NCBI RefSeq assembly: GCF_030272615.1 | Contig: NC_081407.1 | Location: 144,528,897 to 144,592,896 of the forward strand | DNA length: 64,000 nucleotides | Direction of reading: 5' to 3' | Source: Cryptomeria japonica | Lineage: Eukaryota > Streptophyta > Pinopsida > Cupressales > Cupressaceae | In this document: in pieces, positions 44,074 through 56,729 of the stretch | Numbering within the stretch: the stretch's first letter is position 1 | How the letters are laid out: every line of letters begins with the position of its first letter | Notes under the pieces: model-generated | Seen by the model: only the letters and a program-made list of their open reading frames with translations | Told to the model about the DNA's origin: nothing | Database searches by the model: none | Position numbers and translations under genes: made by a program

Positions 44074-46588
44074 TCAATTCTGGAAAAGCCTAGGAACAAG
44101 AGGTGGAGTGACATATCCACTTGTAGGTGTAGTTTGTTGGGTAGCAGAAGAACTTATGTAACTTGCAATATGCTCAAGCAATGCTTGGTTTCCTTCCAAT
44201 TTTCCAGGGGCAATCGTAGATTGCATCTCACTGATTGCTTGTAAGGCTGGGGTCAAGATATTAAGCATCTGAATGGAAATTGGGTGTTGGGTGGGAAGAG
44301 GATCCTATGTTGTACAAGCCTATTTTTTTTTTCTCCACTAGCGTTGCAACCTTTTCAACTGCCTTTCATTCCTTTTCAGCCTTGGCCTTCTCTATTGCAA
44401 TTGCCTTTTGTTTTTTTCTAATCTTTTTTCTCTTCATCTTCTTGCACTTTTCTTGCTAGTTTCTCCACCCTCATTGCTTCCCTGCTTGTAGCATCAGCAT
44501 CACATTCTGCCTTCCTCTCTATCATTTGTTGCTTTTTACGTTTTGCCTTTTCCTGTCATCTCTTCTTCTCCGCCTCTTGCTTATTTAACTTCTGAATATA
44601 CTTATTCGATGTCAATATCTATGATTGCCTACTAAGACGAAGAACCTTTGCCCGACCTCCCCACGATGTTTGATTCACTCATTGCATTGGAAGTCACAAA
44701 AATCTATTGGTTTCTTTTGTCACTTGCTAACCATCAGCTTCTATGCATGGCACAATCTCTTCATCACTTATGGGTTCGTCCTCTTCAGAACTAGCAGCAC
44801 CTTCGTTCACCCAATTTGATGCATTTGTGAAGTAATGAATTACATCTTCTGGATCAATTTATGGTTGGGTTGGCATGTAAAGAGTAACTTCATCATTCAT
44901 GAAATTGGTTTGCACTCCTATTTTATTGGCAGCATCCCTTAAGTAATCTGGTTCAGTATCTTGTGTTGGCAAACTAAAGCCATGTGATGTAGTCACTTCA
45001 ATGCATGGCTGGACAAGTTGTGGAGGAGAAGCTACACCTTCAGTTCTAGCTTGTGCACCCTGAATGTCTTCATTGTAACTATGCACAAAGTGGTCTATCT
45101 ATTCCTCATTATAGCCATACAAACACAAGAAGGCCTCTACTACAATGTTCTCTGGTTGATCTTACATTGTTGTTGCATCTTCTTCTATTCCACAAGTTTG
45201 CATGTCTTCTTAAACATCGAAGGCCTCACTTGGCCTCATATCATTTTGAAGAGAAAAATGATTGAGTGGCCAAATTCCAATCCTATAGAAGCCACTCATG
45301 ATATTTGATGGTGTTAATGCCTGCTTGAATGCTTTTGATGCAATATTTTCCAACTCTTCACGACCAATTTCAATGTTGGGGTTGTTTGACATCCATTTTG
45401 ATCTTTGTTTTTTTAAGTAATTCTTGAAAGGGGAGAAGATGCTGACATCGAGCAGTTATAGCTTGTGGTGGTATGAGTTGGCAACATTACCAAGTCTATT
45501 CCCAAACATCTTGCTTCTTTGATTGTGTTGTTCGCCATGTGGCTACCATGACCATCAAAGATAAGGAGGGCCCTATTGGAGGGTGAAACACTACCAAGGA
45601 TTGAAGGTGCAAAGTGTTGTAACCAATTAAGAAAGAGTTCTTTTTTCATCCATGCTTGTTCTTGTATTGCCATGCATGCCCCAGCATCACAATTTTTAAT
45701 GTAGTTCTTCATGTGTCTTTTTTATTTGAATAAGTAAAATCTAGGAATACTAAAACCAGCTGCACAAACACAAGCCAACATAGTGATCCACTCTCTACTT
45801 TTTCATATCAAGTGTGGTACACATCTTTGTCCCAATCTGGCAATCACTCTCATGCCACAATTCCTACTAGCCTGCATGCCAGTCTCATCACAGTTCTAGA
45901 TTCGGGTTGATCCATATTGGTTGAACTTGTAAATGTTTTCAGGATTGTCATAGAAAGGTGACACTATTGAAGGTCATAGCATTATTGCTTGATCACTGTC
46001 CACTCCTTCAGCTATTCTCATTGTCAAATCTGGGTGCCTCTTTCAAAAACCTATCCACCATGATTTTCCTGGCATACCATTACTGAATGTGTTGGGCCTA
46101 TCAATAGTTATCTTGGCTATGGTAGATTGAAGTTGACTAATCTCAAGACCATGCCCGATTTCAGCCATGTCCTTGCACCACTGCAATATTTCAACCTCCT
46201 CCTCTTTAGACAGTATGGTACGTGTTCCCCTCATCCTTGTGGATGTCACACCTGTTAGCCAAGTCCTCAAACTAGATTTGGGGATACCATACTTGATAGA
46301 TGCTCCTCTGATTGACATATTCTTTTCTTCAACACAATCTATTGTTGCTTCCATGTCTTCTTTTGTCTACTTTTACATGGGTGCACGTCTAACAACAATT
46401 TGAACAGATGGTTGAACAACAGTTTCAATAGTTGGTTGAACATTTTGGTCTTCATCACCATAGTTAGGATGAACAATTCCTCTGTTAGGGACTCTTGTCA
46501 CTTCCTCGGTATCAATGAAGTGCACCCCACGAGTGACTCTAATTGACCTCCTTCCTCTTGATCTATTGGTCTTTTTACTACGTGGCAT
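44074..46588 (-). pseudogene. Pogo/Tigger-like DDE transposase gene, broken
   Basis: The start ATG at 46586-46588 gives MPRSKKTNRSRGRRS. A helix-turn-helix of psq/CENP-B type follows (about 46354-46200: MSIRGASIKYGIPKSSLRTW, then RTILSKEEEVEILQWCKDM). The DDE_1 core shows NCDETGMQ (about 45895, first Asp) and LLIFDGHGSHMANN (about 45567-45526, second Asp) followed by LVMLPTHTTTS. Downstream, Lys/Glu-rich coiled-coil sequence and a tail to about 44074 are recognisable in pieces. Many stops break it, including TAA and TAG just after RRAPM (46373) and TAG before NCDETG. The protein would bind and cut element ends. Class is inferred from motifs; the original length is uncertain. Confidence 0.75.
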
Positions 46589-47612
46589 GATGAACAATGA
46601 ACTTGGACTCATAACATATGGAGTTATACAATTAACATTATATATTTAAACCTGGACTCATAACAATATTGTCAAAGTGAAATCATTGAACGTACAAACA
46701 TGTAAGAAGAATATAGTGGCAAACGCTACCTGGAGGCATAAAGTAAGATCAACCCATGAGGGCATACAATATTTATTTCACAGAGTTACACATGTGTATA
46801 CAAGTGTATATAGGTGTATATAGAGGTATACATGTGTATACAGAGATATACAGGTGTATCTAGAGGTATACAAATTTATGCATGCATATACAACTGTATA
46901 TGCCCCTATATGCACGTGTATACATATGTATATAGAGGTATACATGCATATAAATATGTATATATATGTATACAATATTTATTTGACAAAGGTATACATG
47001 TATATACATCTGTACACATGTTTATATAGATATGTATTATGAAATCAAACGAATATGGAAATGAAGAATATGGAAAGCGAACCCAGGAGGGCATACATTA
47101 TTTTTTTTAATAGTAAAATTTAGCCCATGAGAGCATATAGTAATTATTTCACAATAAAATCAAATCCATGAGGGTATACAGTAATTATTTCACAGTTAAA
47201 TCAAACATGCAGGAAGAATATAGTGGCAGATGCTACTTGGAGGCATATAGTAAAATCAAACCCATGAGGGCATACAATATTTATTTGACAAGAGTTATAC
47301 ATGTGTATACGGTTGTATATAGGTGTATACAAATGTATACATGTGTATACATAGGTATACATGTGTATACAAAGGTATACAGGTGTATACAATGGTATAC
47401 AAATTTACGCAAGCGTATACAACTGTATATGCCTGTATATACATGTGTATACATGTGTATAAATGTGTATACATATGTATACAAAGGTATACATGTGTAC
47501 ACATATATGTATTATGAATTCAGAAGAATATACATGTGTATACAACTGCATATAAGAGTATACAGAGGTATACATATGTATACAGAGGTATACATGTGTA
47601 TATAGATGTATA
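46589..47612 (-). repeat. Upstream repeat region of the transposase gene
   Basis: Read on the minus strand, it contains the same blocks as the neighbouring 2.2-kb element: GTATAC arrays, single 41-bp units (TATGCCCTCATGGGTT), the block GCCACTATATTCTTC-(C/T)-TACATGTTTGTACG, and the 130-base segment ending at the start codon. No clear terminal inverted repeat is seen at the right edge. All overlapping frames are repeat artefacts. Confidence 0.7.
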
Positions 47613-48599
47613 TAGATTAAAAAGAGAAAGCAATTGTTTTTATATTGAGGTTAACATTCATGAGAAGACACGGGTGATGTAGAATAATCTCTAACATGAT
47701 TAAAAAAAATGAATTATACTATTGTTTATATATTTGAACTCATTGATAATATTTACACAGATTGTAAATGTACCAACCTAAAAAAATTATCTTCTAGAAT
47801 CAAATGTGCTCTGATTGCCTTCTTGAGTGTTGGATGTTGCAGAGGATATTTAGTGAAAATAGGGAAAATTCGTAATGAAAATGACCCTTCACAATCTCCT
47901 TTTATAAAATGACTTGAATGTAGAGAATAAATGCATTCAATTGTGGTAGTTGATTTCCAAATTTGAATATACATGTGAAACAATCACTAACTTCATTTGC
48001 AAGTTATGTCTGATTTCTACGATTTTATCATGAATCCAGTTTTATATTTTATTTTTAATGTTTTTTTTTTTGTTTATTGGGGAGCCTTACACCACTTGTT
48101 GCAAATGCAGGTATGAATACCAGATGGAGTTAATATATAAAGATGTCAAATGAAGTTTAGGAGATTGTGTAGTTGTAAGGCTACCAAGTTAATGGATGTT
48201 TGTATCATGTCATGTCAGGCACCAGTAGTTGTGCATATGTAAATGTAAATGTAAATGTGTACAAGTTGACTTTTAAACCACTTGCTTTAAGTGGTAATTG
48301 TAAACATATGTTATTTTTAATAAATGAAAAAGGTATCTTTTTGGTGCAACTTGTGTTTGAGAAACAGTTATAGTTATTTTGTTTTTTTATGTCAATTACA
48401 GGTTCATGAGTTAACATGTATTGGTGCAAAATAAATTATTTATTGATGATTTATAAATTATGTAATGGCTAATTTGTAAATATGTTTTTTGGGGTGAGGT
48501 TGACAAAAAGATGATGGTTATTGGTCCTATAATGATGATTGACTCTTTTCCCCTATAGTTGTGCATGTGACTTTGCATGTTGTTGCAGACCTTAGAATT
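47613..48599. other. No gene or recognised element
   Basis: AT-rich sequence with short frames only (47709-47912 plus, 47753-47983 minus) that lack any recognisable motif, and a T-run at 48061-48072. I see nothing to annotate beyond low-complexity patches such as ATGTAAATGTAAATG at about 48237. Confidence 0.5.
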
Positions 48600-48841
48600 G
48601 ATGATTGGTGGTTAGTTTATTGGTGATTTGGTGTGCTTGTAAGGTTCTTAGCTCGTTTCTTGTTGGCGCGGGTACCCACCAACTCATCGTATCTCTATTC
48701 TAGCCCCATCATTTTATTTTTTTGCAAATCAGGATTCTTAGTCTTATAGGCTATCATTTTGGAAGTTGTATTTCTTGTGATGCTACTATCTCTAGTATTT
48801 TGAAGAATTGTCATTATAATGGGCTTTTTAATTATTTTGGA

Positions 48842-49394
48842 GAAAGGGAATTACAAGGAATGGAGTGATTTTATCCTAACCCATCTTAATGAATGGCATT
48901 TATTGCCATATATGTATAACTAAGTCCCTTGTCCAAGCACACCTTGGGAGTATAGTATTTGGAAAGGCTTTAGAGCTGGAGTGTTTAGAGTCATTTTTGA
49001 AAATGTTGATGATGACTTTTTGGAGTCCCTTATTCACTTTGAGTGTCCTCATGCTCTTTGGACTCATATTCAGGAGATATATGAAGACATTGACTCTTCA
49101 CGATCTCTTGATGCTCCTCTTTCTAACTCTAATATGTCTCTTCATTCTTTAGAGTTGATAACCCATGCTTGTGATCCTTTGGAGGAGGTTGCAGATGCTT
49201 TTGAGGTTCATGATTCTTCATGTGAGATAGTTGATCCACCTTCACTAGAGACTTCCATCATTTCTAATTTGCAACATGGATCTATTTGTCTTCCTTATTG
49301 GGATTCCTACTTGCCAGACATCGGTGTATTGTTTGTGGAATCTTACATTTCAGATTTGGGGGACACATTTGAGGGGATTTCTCCTCTTCGATGA
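48842..49394 (+). pseudogene. Copia-type gag remnant
   Basis: The frame at 48842 reads EKGNYKEWSDFILTHL, then EWHLLPYMY and TAA, the NY-x-W start of plant copia gag (DUF4219/UBN2 type). After a frameshift near 48975 the frame to 49394 is open: ENVDDDFLESLIHFECPHAL then WTHIQEIYEDIDSS, followed by an acidic Ser/Asp/Glu-rich region. No zinc knuckle, integrase or RT follows. The downstream sequence to about 50290 has conserved-looking noncoding blocks such as TGGGACCCATCTTGCAT but no pol. It is probably a gag-only or deleted copia relative. Confidence 0.6.
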
Positions 49395-50447
49395 CAACAT
49401 TTGGAGATTCCTCTACATTTTCTTTGGAGATAGACATTCATGAGTCTCTTCCTTCACTTCATTTGTCACATTATATGGTTTAGTTTGATCTTACACATGT
49501 GATGGGTTCTTTAAGCTTGGAGGATACTATTCATTTTTCAGAGGCATGTCTCTTATTTGATGATAGTTGTGGCACCAATGTGGTCACTTCATATTTTTCT
49601 TTTGATCTTGTTCCTAATTAATTTTCATTAGTTCCTCATTTATCACCTTCTCTAATGATTGGGTGTGTACCTCATTGGTTCGTGGCATCTTCATCCAAGG
49701 ACTTGGTGACACATGAGCAGATTTCAAAGACTTCATCATTCTACATTTGGATTTTGCTTCCTACCAGTTCCTATCCATGATGAGAAGCATACTTGCATTT
49801 GTACTTGGTGTATCTTCTTCCCAAGGGGAGAAATGTTGTTTTATAGGCATTGGACTATGTTTTGTCTTCAAGCATTCACCACTTATGTAGGACATTGTTC
49901 ATTATGGGGTGGATGTTTTGTCTCTCTTCTTCCTTCCTATGGGGGAGTACTTGATTGTATATATGTGATGTATGTAGTCCTTGGGGGGTCTTGATTCCTT
50001 CGTGTATCATGATTTGTTTGTTTGTTTTCTCTCTTTTGGAGAGGAGTTTTTTCCATGAGGTTTTCTCCTTTTCTCCGCTTTGTGAGAGATTGCATCAAAT
50101 TTCATTTGCATTATACATGGGTACCTAAAATGGCCTAGTAGTTGGGACCCATCTTGCATCTTTCTCATATTGCATAATAATATTCTCCTTAAGTTTCATT
50201 ATTTTCATTAATCTATTGGTGAATTATATTTCTCTTGTGAAGGTTTATAGTCGTTTGTGGTCTTGGGAAATTCATAATTTCTACAACTTCAAACAAATCT
50301 TCTTAAATAAAATATATAGTTTATGTAATAAAACATGCATAAATTCACTTTAGATGTAAAGGCATCCTTCCAACTTTAATCAAATTTATTAAATAAGATT
50401 ATACAATTTCATTTGCTTATAATTCATAAATAGTATATGTCGTGCTG
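49395..50447 (+). other. 3' region of the copia-type remnant, no pol seen
   Basis: It has short frames without motifs. Bases 49800-50160 contain GGGGAGAAATG, GTTTTCTCC and ATACATGGGTACCTAAAATG blocks that look like a retroelement 3' end. 50290-50447 is AT-rich with no gene. Confidence 0.4.
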
Positions 50448-51483
50448 TGAAGTGTGAACCTACAGCTGCAACACAAAAACACTTAATAGATCATTACAAG
50501 CATGATTAGCAAATATAAACAAAGAAATATGAAATCATGGCTAATCGACCCATCGCCTCCTAATAAATGCGAGTATGAATTTGCTCTCAGATCTGATTAG
50601 GCAATTCTCGTGACTTGACTACACCTAGATGGAGGATTTAAGATGATAATGATGATGCATTTAAGCTATAAATGATGAGATTACGCTAGATGATAAGCAA
50701 ATTGAGCTAGAAAATAAGCTAGATCGAAGACAATTAAGCTATAATAACAATGCTCAAATGATAAAGAGTTATTATGCCTATAGTAACAATGCCTAAGATG
50801 CAAATGAGATGGGATCGGGATCGGGATCAGGATCCTTTGAGCTCCAAAATGGGGTCTATTTATAGGATTTTCCAAGGCTAGGGGTTATGTGGCAGGAATC
50901 AACGGTCAAGTTTAAGTGAGAAGATATCAATGGTTAAATTGGAGGTGGCTGAGGAAGAGGCTGGATGAAAGGGGACAATTGGTGGTAGGTAGGAGAAGAG
51001 GTTGGTTGGAAGGGAACACTTGGTGGTAGGTGTCAAGAAGCTTCGCTCATGAGAGGGCAAAGTGTCCAAGGAAAGGGGACATGGTGGTTAGGATGTGCAA
51101 GCTAGGATGGGGTTAATTAAATCGGGGGTTAGATAGAATGGGTTAGGTTTAGGAGTGGTTAGGTTAGGTGGTTAGAAGTTAGGATAATTTGAATTTAAAA
51201 ATTCAAATAATAGGAAAAGGCTAATTAATTTTCAACAACTCATGAATTGATTTGTTTTAATAAATTAGGGAATTTAGAAGAAATGAATTTGATGGGGGGA
51301 ATTAATTAATTGAAGGGGATTATTGAAATGAACCTATTAAATAAATCTTTAGATTTATTAATAAGTAGATGAATGGGAGAATTTAATCAAATTGTTTATG
51401 AATTCAATTAAATTGGGAAGGAGGATTAATTAAATAATTGCTTATTCAATTAATTATCTTCAGACCATTTTTAGGTGTATACA
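50448..51483 (-). repeat. LTR of minus-strand Tat-like element H
   Basis: On the minus strand it starts TGTATACACCTAAAAATGG at 51483. It is preceded by a polypurine tract (plus strand TTTTGCCCCTCCTTGA, 51484-51499), so it is the 3' LTR. A minus-strand TATA box lies at 50857-50864. The left end is estimated from TGAA at about 50448. It is related in layout to LTR F, not in detailed sequence. Confidence 0.65.
50857..50864 (-). promoter_or_regulatory. TATA box of LTR H
   Basis: Minus-strand CCTATAAATAGACCCC. Nearby plus-strand GGGATCGGGATCAGGATC is a short tandem repeat (50814-50834). Confidence 0.55.
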
Positions 51484-52920
51484 TTTTGCCCCTCCTTGAA
51501 GGGAGGTGTGATGATGCGTTAATTCAAATAATAATTTCCTTTTGATGATGATATTGGTTTGATAGGATGCCTTAGGCATTGATTGATAAATTGCGGTACG
51601 ATTACGCCCCCTTGGGAGATCAATTGAGATAATTGATTTGTAGGAGTAGTTGGATGATTGCAGAATTGATGTCCCGATTAGAAAAGATTTGATTATGCAA
51701 CATTGATTGATGAAAGTGCGAGTTCTTTGATCATGATGATGTGGCTCTTGATGATTGATAGAGTTTGATAAATTTCGATTAGATTTGATTAGTTTCATAA
51801 GATCTAGATTTAGTCTGGTTTCAAGAAAGATACCTCCTGTATAAGACAAAGATTATCAAAAGCGTCTGGTTTCAGGAACGATATATCCTATATAAGACTT
51901 GATCGGAAGTGTCTAGTTTCAAGAAAGATGACTCTTGTATAAGACATGATAAAATAGATCAGATGCGATCGATTGATAGAATGGATAAGGTTGATTGGAT
52001 AAAGAACTGACATTTTGTTGATATCAGGTTGTAGGATGATTTAGATATGTTGATGTTGGCGCATTTGAGGGGGTAGCATAAGATTTGCGCTAGGTTGACA
52101 ATATCTGGAGAGAGATGAGTCATCATTTTGATTGTGTATACACTTATGATAATACATTGATGATTCCTATGGTACAATTGACCTTAGAAAAGATGAGCTT
52201 TTATGATCTCATGCAAGAATGAAATGCAAGCTAAATGCCAATGCGAATGCTAATGAAATGCAAAGCTACAATTGGACCAGTCACTAGATTATTGCTTTTG
52301 TTTGTCATCATTGAGCTTTTGAAATGTGGGAAGTAAGTGCAAACATCAATGGTATAATTAAACCATGATGACCTGAGCACTACTTTCCTAGATTTTGATA
52401 TTGCAAGTTAGCATAAGCATCGAGGTATAATTAAACCAAGATGACCTGAATGTTGCTTGCATAAAACAGGCAGTATTAACCATTGGTATATGAAAATCAG
52501 AAATATCTTTGATGATACTCCAATGATCATGTCCTGAGACAAATTTGCACCTACTAATGATTAATTTACAGACAACAGACAAGAAAAATATCTTGTTCCT
52601 TCCTTGTTCCTTTAGTCAAAGACATCCTGGAGGCACTCAAAAATCATGATAGTGAAAATCAAGATAATAAAGTTGAACCAAAGTGTTGAAAGAATTATCC
52701 AAAAGATATCATCCATTGAAAAATGTGTGATGTGCTTAGACTGATGTGTGATAGCTTGATGGTTAACAATGTGATCTTATGTTCAACATTGGATGTGTCT
52801 TGGTGTTTTCACTTGATAAGTGTTGTCTAACTATTGTTTTACCTATTTGATTAAGCTCAAAATGATCGTAAATTTTGCCCCAAGCTAGGTGTAGGATATG
52901 GATAGCGTTGATGGAGGATG
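51484..52920 (-). mobile_element. Element H internal 3' region, truncated
   Basis: Noncoding sequence next to the LTR. It contains three 47-51-bp tandem units (starts 51813, 51864, 51911; GTCTGGTTTCA(A/G)GAA then ATAAGAC). It also has TAGTCAAAGACATCCTGGA at about 52613, which element F shares at about 62576 and 62609. No plant-mobile-domain ORF is seen here. It is cut at about 52920 by a copia LTR. Confidence 0.55.
51813..51957. repeat. Three tandem units of about 47-51 bp in H
   Basis: The units begin at 51813, 51864 and 51911. They share GTCT(G/A)GTTTCA, GAAAGAT or GAACGAT, and (G/A)TATAAGAC. Confidence 0.8.
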
Positions 52921-53995
52921 TGTTGGCTTGATGATGATTGTAATGTATTCACCACTTGTTGTCATTGATGAAACACTCTCACAAACATGTTTGATTACAT
53001 TGACTACTGGTGTAACTTCAATTGGTTTACACTACCAACCGGTATGTTTAAGGTCTATCTCTAACTGGTGCCATGTGTCAACCGGTATGTGCATAAGATA
53101 TAACCTGTGACTACACTAAGTTGGCATCAAAATGAAAATGAAGATGAAGATGGAAATCAAGCGGAAGATTCTAGGACAATGGTTCACTAGTTTTATTCCA
53201 ACCGATATTGACTATTCTAACCGGTATCCGATTTTGTGATGAGTTACTAGCACCGTTTGTTTGGCGGTCATTATTTTTGTGATGAGTTTCCAGCACCATT
53301 TTCTTAGCGGTCATTTGTGTGAAGAGTTATGTCTAGATACATTGCACCTAGGAAATTGTGTTGTGATTTCCTTAGGCCGACATAAGATTTGTATGTCTAT
53401 TTAAAGACATCCCAATGAATCATTTGTAACTAATAACAGATAGAGAGGTGCTATGTGAAAACTGAGAAAAAACATTTGTTGAAGAGCGACAAGTGTTAAG
53501 ATGAAGAGCATGTTGAATGTGCTTAGAAGGATTTGATCATGCAATTTTTGTGCTACTCAGAATAGATCAAACCATTCTTGTTGTTCTCTAACCATTACAA
53601 CAGAATCAAATCCCTTAACTGGGTAAGCTCTAACAAGCTTCATTGTACAAATCCTCTAACAAGGTGATCCATTAGTTTGGATTCTCAAATCCTCCAGCGA
53701 TGTTACTCCTAACAGGCTAGTACTCTTAACAGGGTATAAGCTTCTAATCAAGCTTGGGATCTCTAACAAGATTCACTCCTAGCAGAGCTCTTTGTAAGAC
53801 CTTAACCGATCAATTATCTATTATTGTAGATAGTTAACTTGTGAGTTCCATCTCACCGTGGTTTTTACCTATTTGGGTTTTCCACGTATAAACACTTGTG
53901 TTATGGTGGATGCTTTACTTTTTGTGGACTTTGTTATATCATTTTGGATAGCATGTATTTTGTCTAAATGCTTGGTTAATTTCATCTACCGGTTA
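52921..53995 (+). repeat. Copia LTR, plus strand, 3' truncated
   Basis: It starts TGTTGGCTTGATGATG. It holds repeated AACCGGTAT boxes, multiple CTCTAACAAG/CCTAACAGG motifs (53560-53780) and the block CTCACCGTGGTTTTTACC then GGGTTTTCCACG (about 53850-53888). This block corresponds inverted to GGGAAAAACC(T/C)CGGTGGGAT in LTR I. The expected end with CCCCCTCTCAGT is missing, so it is truncated near 53995. Confidence 0.6.
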
Positions 53996-54314
53996 AGTTC
54001 CTTTTTCCAAATTAATTTCTTTTTTTGAAAATTAATTCCTTTTGGATGTTTTAATGGCAAATTTATTTATAAATATGCTAGGATATTTAATTAAATAAAT
54101 AGGATAATTGATTAAAATGATTTACTTGGAATGATTAATTAATTAAATAAGTATTTAATTAATATAGAATGATTTATTTTCCATGTGACATTGATTATTT
54201 AGAATTAATTAATTAGGTGCTCATGATTGATTTAATTACCTTTGGTTAGGACCTTGGTGATGTAGCCGAGATTAGGGGCTCATGGTTTAGATGACCATTT
54301 TTAGGGTATTACAA
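53996..54314 (-). repeat. LTR fragment, minus strand
   Basis: Minus-strand start TGTAATACCCTAAAAATGG at 54314, resembling TGTATACACCTAAAAATGG of H. It is AT-rich with TTAATTAAATAAAT blocks typical of the U3 regions here. The left end is undefined. Confidence 0.45.
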
Positions 54315-55614
54315 GTTCCATTTCAAGGGTTTCAGGGGTTTTCGACATGAAATGCTCTTCCATAATAGAAGAGGGAGCCTGGAAAGGCTTGTGCAAACCA
54401 TTAAGACCGCTATAGTTATCCCATGCAAATATCATGCATGCACAACTCATGTGCTAGGTCCATTTTATCTCATTCAAACTCTCTTGTCCTTTTTGATAAA
54501 AAAAGGTCATTTGCACACATCATGGAGGGTTTTATTTATTCTATTCTTGAGGCAAATTCATGTGGTGTGAAAGATATTCAAAACTATGAAAATCATGATG
54601 GGAGAGTTTTGTTATTGTTGTGCCTTTATAAGATCCTCTATTTGAAACCCTAAAATTTGACAAAGACCTTGTAGAATGAGTATAACAATGATTAATATAA
54701 AGGAGTCTTTTGAAGGACATATCCTTTACAAATCAAAAGATATGATAGTTTCAGGCATGCAAAGAAATAGTCCATGAATGACAAAACATTACACTCATAA
54801 AATGAGCGTAAAGAGAAGTGAGATTTTATTGTAAGAGGGCAAAAAAATGAGTACAAGATAGTTTACATGATTGAGTCAAAGGGAAAAAGATAATACAGAC
54901 TTACACAACCTTGAAGGCGGAAATATGACAGAAGCTTATACTAACACAAGAGAAAGAATCAAGAAAGGATTGTCAAATATAGTGACAATAGATAACAATC
55001 CTACAAACCAAAGGGTAATTTAGGCATTACTATATTGAAAAAAAGACCCCATTGATAGGCATAATGGTCATTTGGAGAATACAAGAGAAATATTTGAAAT
55101 GGGCTTTGTGATAGTTTAGAACAATGACACAGTCCCTAAGCAAGTGTGATAGTCCAAAGGCCTGATGGGTACGTGCAAGAGCACGAGGGGCCAAAAAGTG
55201 GCAATGGGGAAAAAAACGTGTTTCAAACTTTTCCAAACATGCTAAATTCTGCTTTGACTTTTTGTATGGGTTGGCCAAAATTTGAATTTGGTTTGGTAAT
55301 ACCAAACCAAAATGAATATTTGTTAATAATGGATATTTGATATTAACAGATATCTATTTTGTGACATCATTATTGTGATGTCATATTTTTTCCAAATCAG
55401 ATATCCGTTTTGCTCAACATAAAAAACATACTTTAGTAAAATGGGCATAACTTTTGTGTTTTTTATCCAAATTTTGATCTTTTACAAGTGTTGGAAAGGT
55501 AATTCAAAGACCTATCAAACAGATAAGGTAATTTTATTATATTATATACCAAAAATTAATTATAATCATTTGAAGTTAATCCTTCATTTTTAAAACTTTA
55601 AATACTCAAAAATT
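54315..55614. other. No supported gene
   Basis: Several short frames (for example 54352-54570) have no motifs or start context. A hairpin TGACATCA-TTATTG-TGATGTCA lies at 55362-55383. I cannot assign this stretch to a known element. Confidence 0.45.
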
Positions 55615-56724
55615 TTGCATGCAAAGTCTCTTTTTTTTCTTATCACCTCCTTTATCTATCACTTGTCTATCTATACTTCTATAAATGTCTTTTATCTATC
55701 TCTTCCTTCTCTACTTAAGTCACTCTTTTTCTCACCCCATCTAGATATTTCCCAAGTTACATCCATCTCTACATATATCTCCCTCTTTCTATTCCTATCT
55801 CTCCCTCTCCCACTCTATCCTTGTCACTCCTTATTTCTATATCTCTCTAATAATCTCTCTTCTCTCTATTTATCTTCCTCCTCTACCTTATCCTACCTAT
55901 ACCTATTTATTACATGTCTCTATCACCTCCTTTCTCTCCCTATCTTGGCCCCTCTATCTCTATATCCCTATAGATCTATCTTCATGTATATTTATATCTC
56001 ATTATCTCTAAATCTCACTTATTCACTCCATCTCTCCCTCCATTTGTCCTACTCTCTCTATCACTTTCTATCCATATCTATCTCTATCTCCATCTTCACA
56101 TCTCTATCTCTTTACCTATCAATCTATATTTCTATATGTCCCTCTATCTTTATATATCTTCCTCTATACATGATTAATCTATGTCTCCCTCTCTTTCTCT
56201 ATCGCCCTCTCTATGTATCTCTCCCTTTCTCTACCTTTATCTATTTATTTACTCCCTCTCTATATATATCTAACTCCCTCCCTCCATCTATCCATAATCC
56301 TCTTTCTCTCTCCCTCTCTATCTATCCCTATCTATAATCTCTATTTCTATCTTTATCACTCTCTTGCACTATCTACATCTCTCTATCTATCGGTATTCAT
56401 CTTCCTTTATATCTCTCTATCTCTTCCTTTTTGTATCTCACTCTCTTTACCCCTCTCTATCCATTTTTCTCTATCTTTTTATATATTTATCTTTGTCATT
56501 ACCTCTCTCTTTCTCTATATATAGTCATCTCCATCTCCCCTTATCTTCATTTTTATCTCTATCTTACTCTCTCATTTTCAATCTCTAGATATGTGTCCCT
56601 CTTTCTATCAATCCTTGTCCTTCAATATTTCTCCCTCTATCTTCATAGTCCTTAATATCTATATCTTTATTTATGCCTCTATCTCTTTTCTAAGTATGTC
56701 TATCTCTCTCTATTTCTCCTTCTA
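55615..56724. repeat. 1.1-kb polypyrimidine (CTAT/CTC-rich) tract
   Basis: Nearly all C and T with scattered A: CTCTATCTCTCCCTCTC-type repeats. Plus-strand frames of up to 240 codons rich in Ser, Leu, Tyr and Ile arise from low complexity and are not genes. It abuts LTR I at 56730. Confidence 0.85.
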
Positions 56725-56729
56725 TATCT

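Noticed and set aside
42928-47605. Many Tyr/Thr/Cys/Ile/Val-repeat frames on both strands
   Set aside because: Artefacts of self-complementary GTATAC arrays.
55362-55383. Hairpin TGACATCA/TGATGTCA as a terminator or CRE-like site
   Set aside because: A single short inverted repeat in AT-rich DNA with no gene nearby; kept only as a note.
55615-56655. Open frames of 240 and about 100 codons in C/T-rich DNA
   Set aside because: Ser/Leu/Tyr/Ile low-complexity products of a polypyrimidine tract; several frames are open at once.
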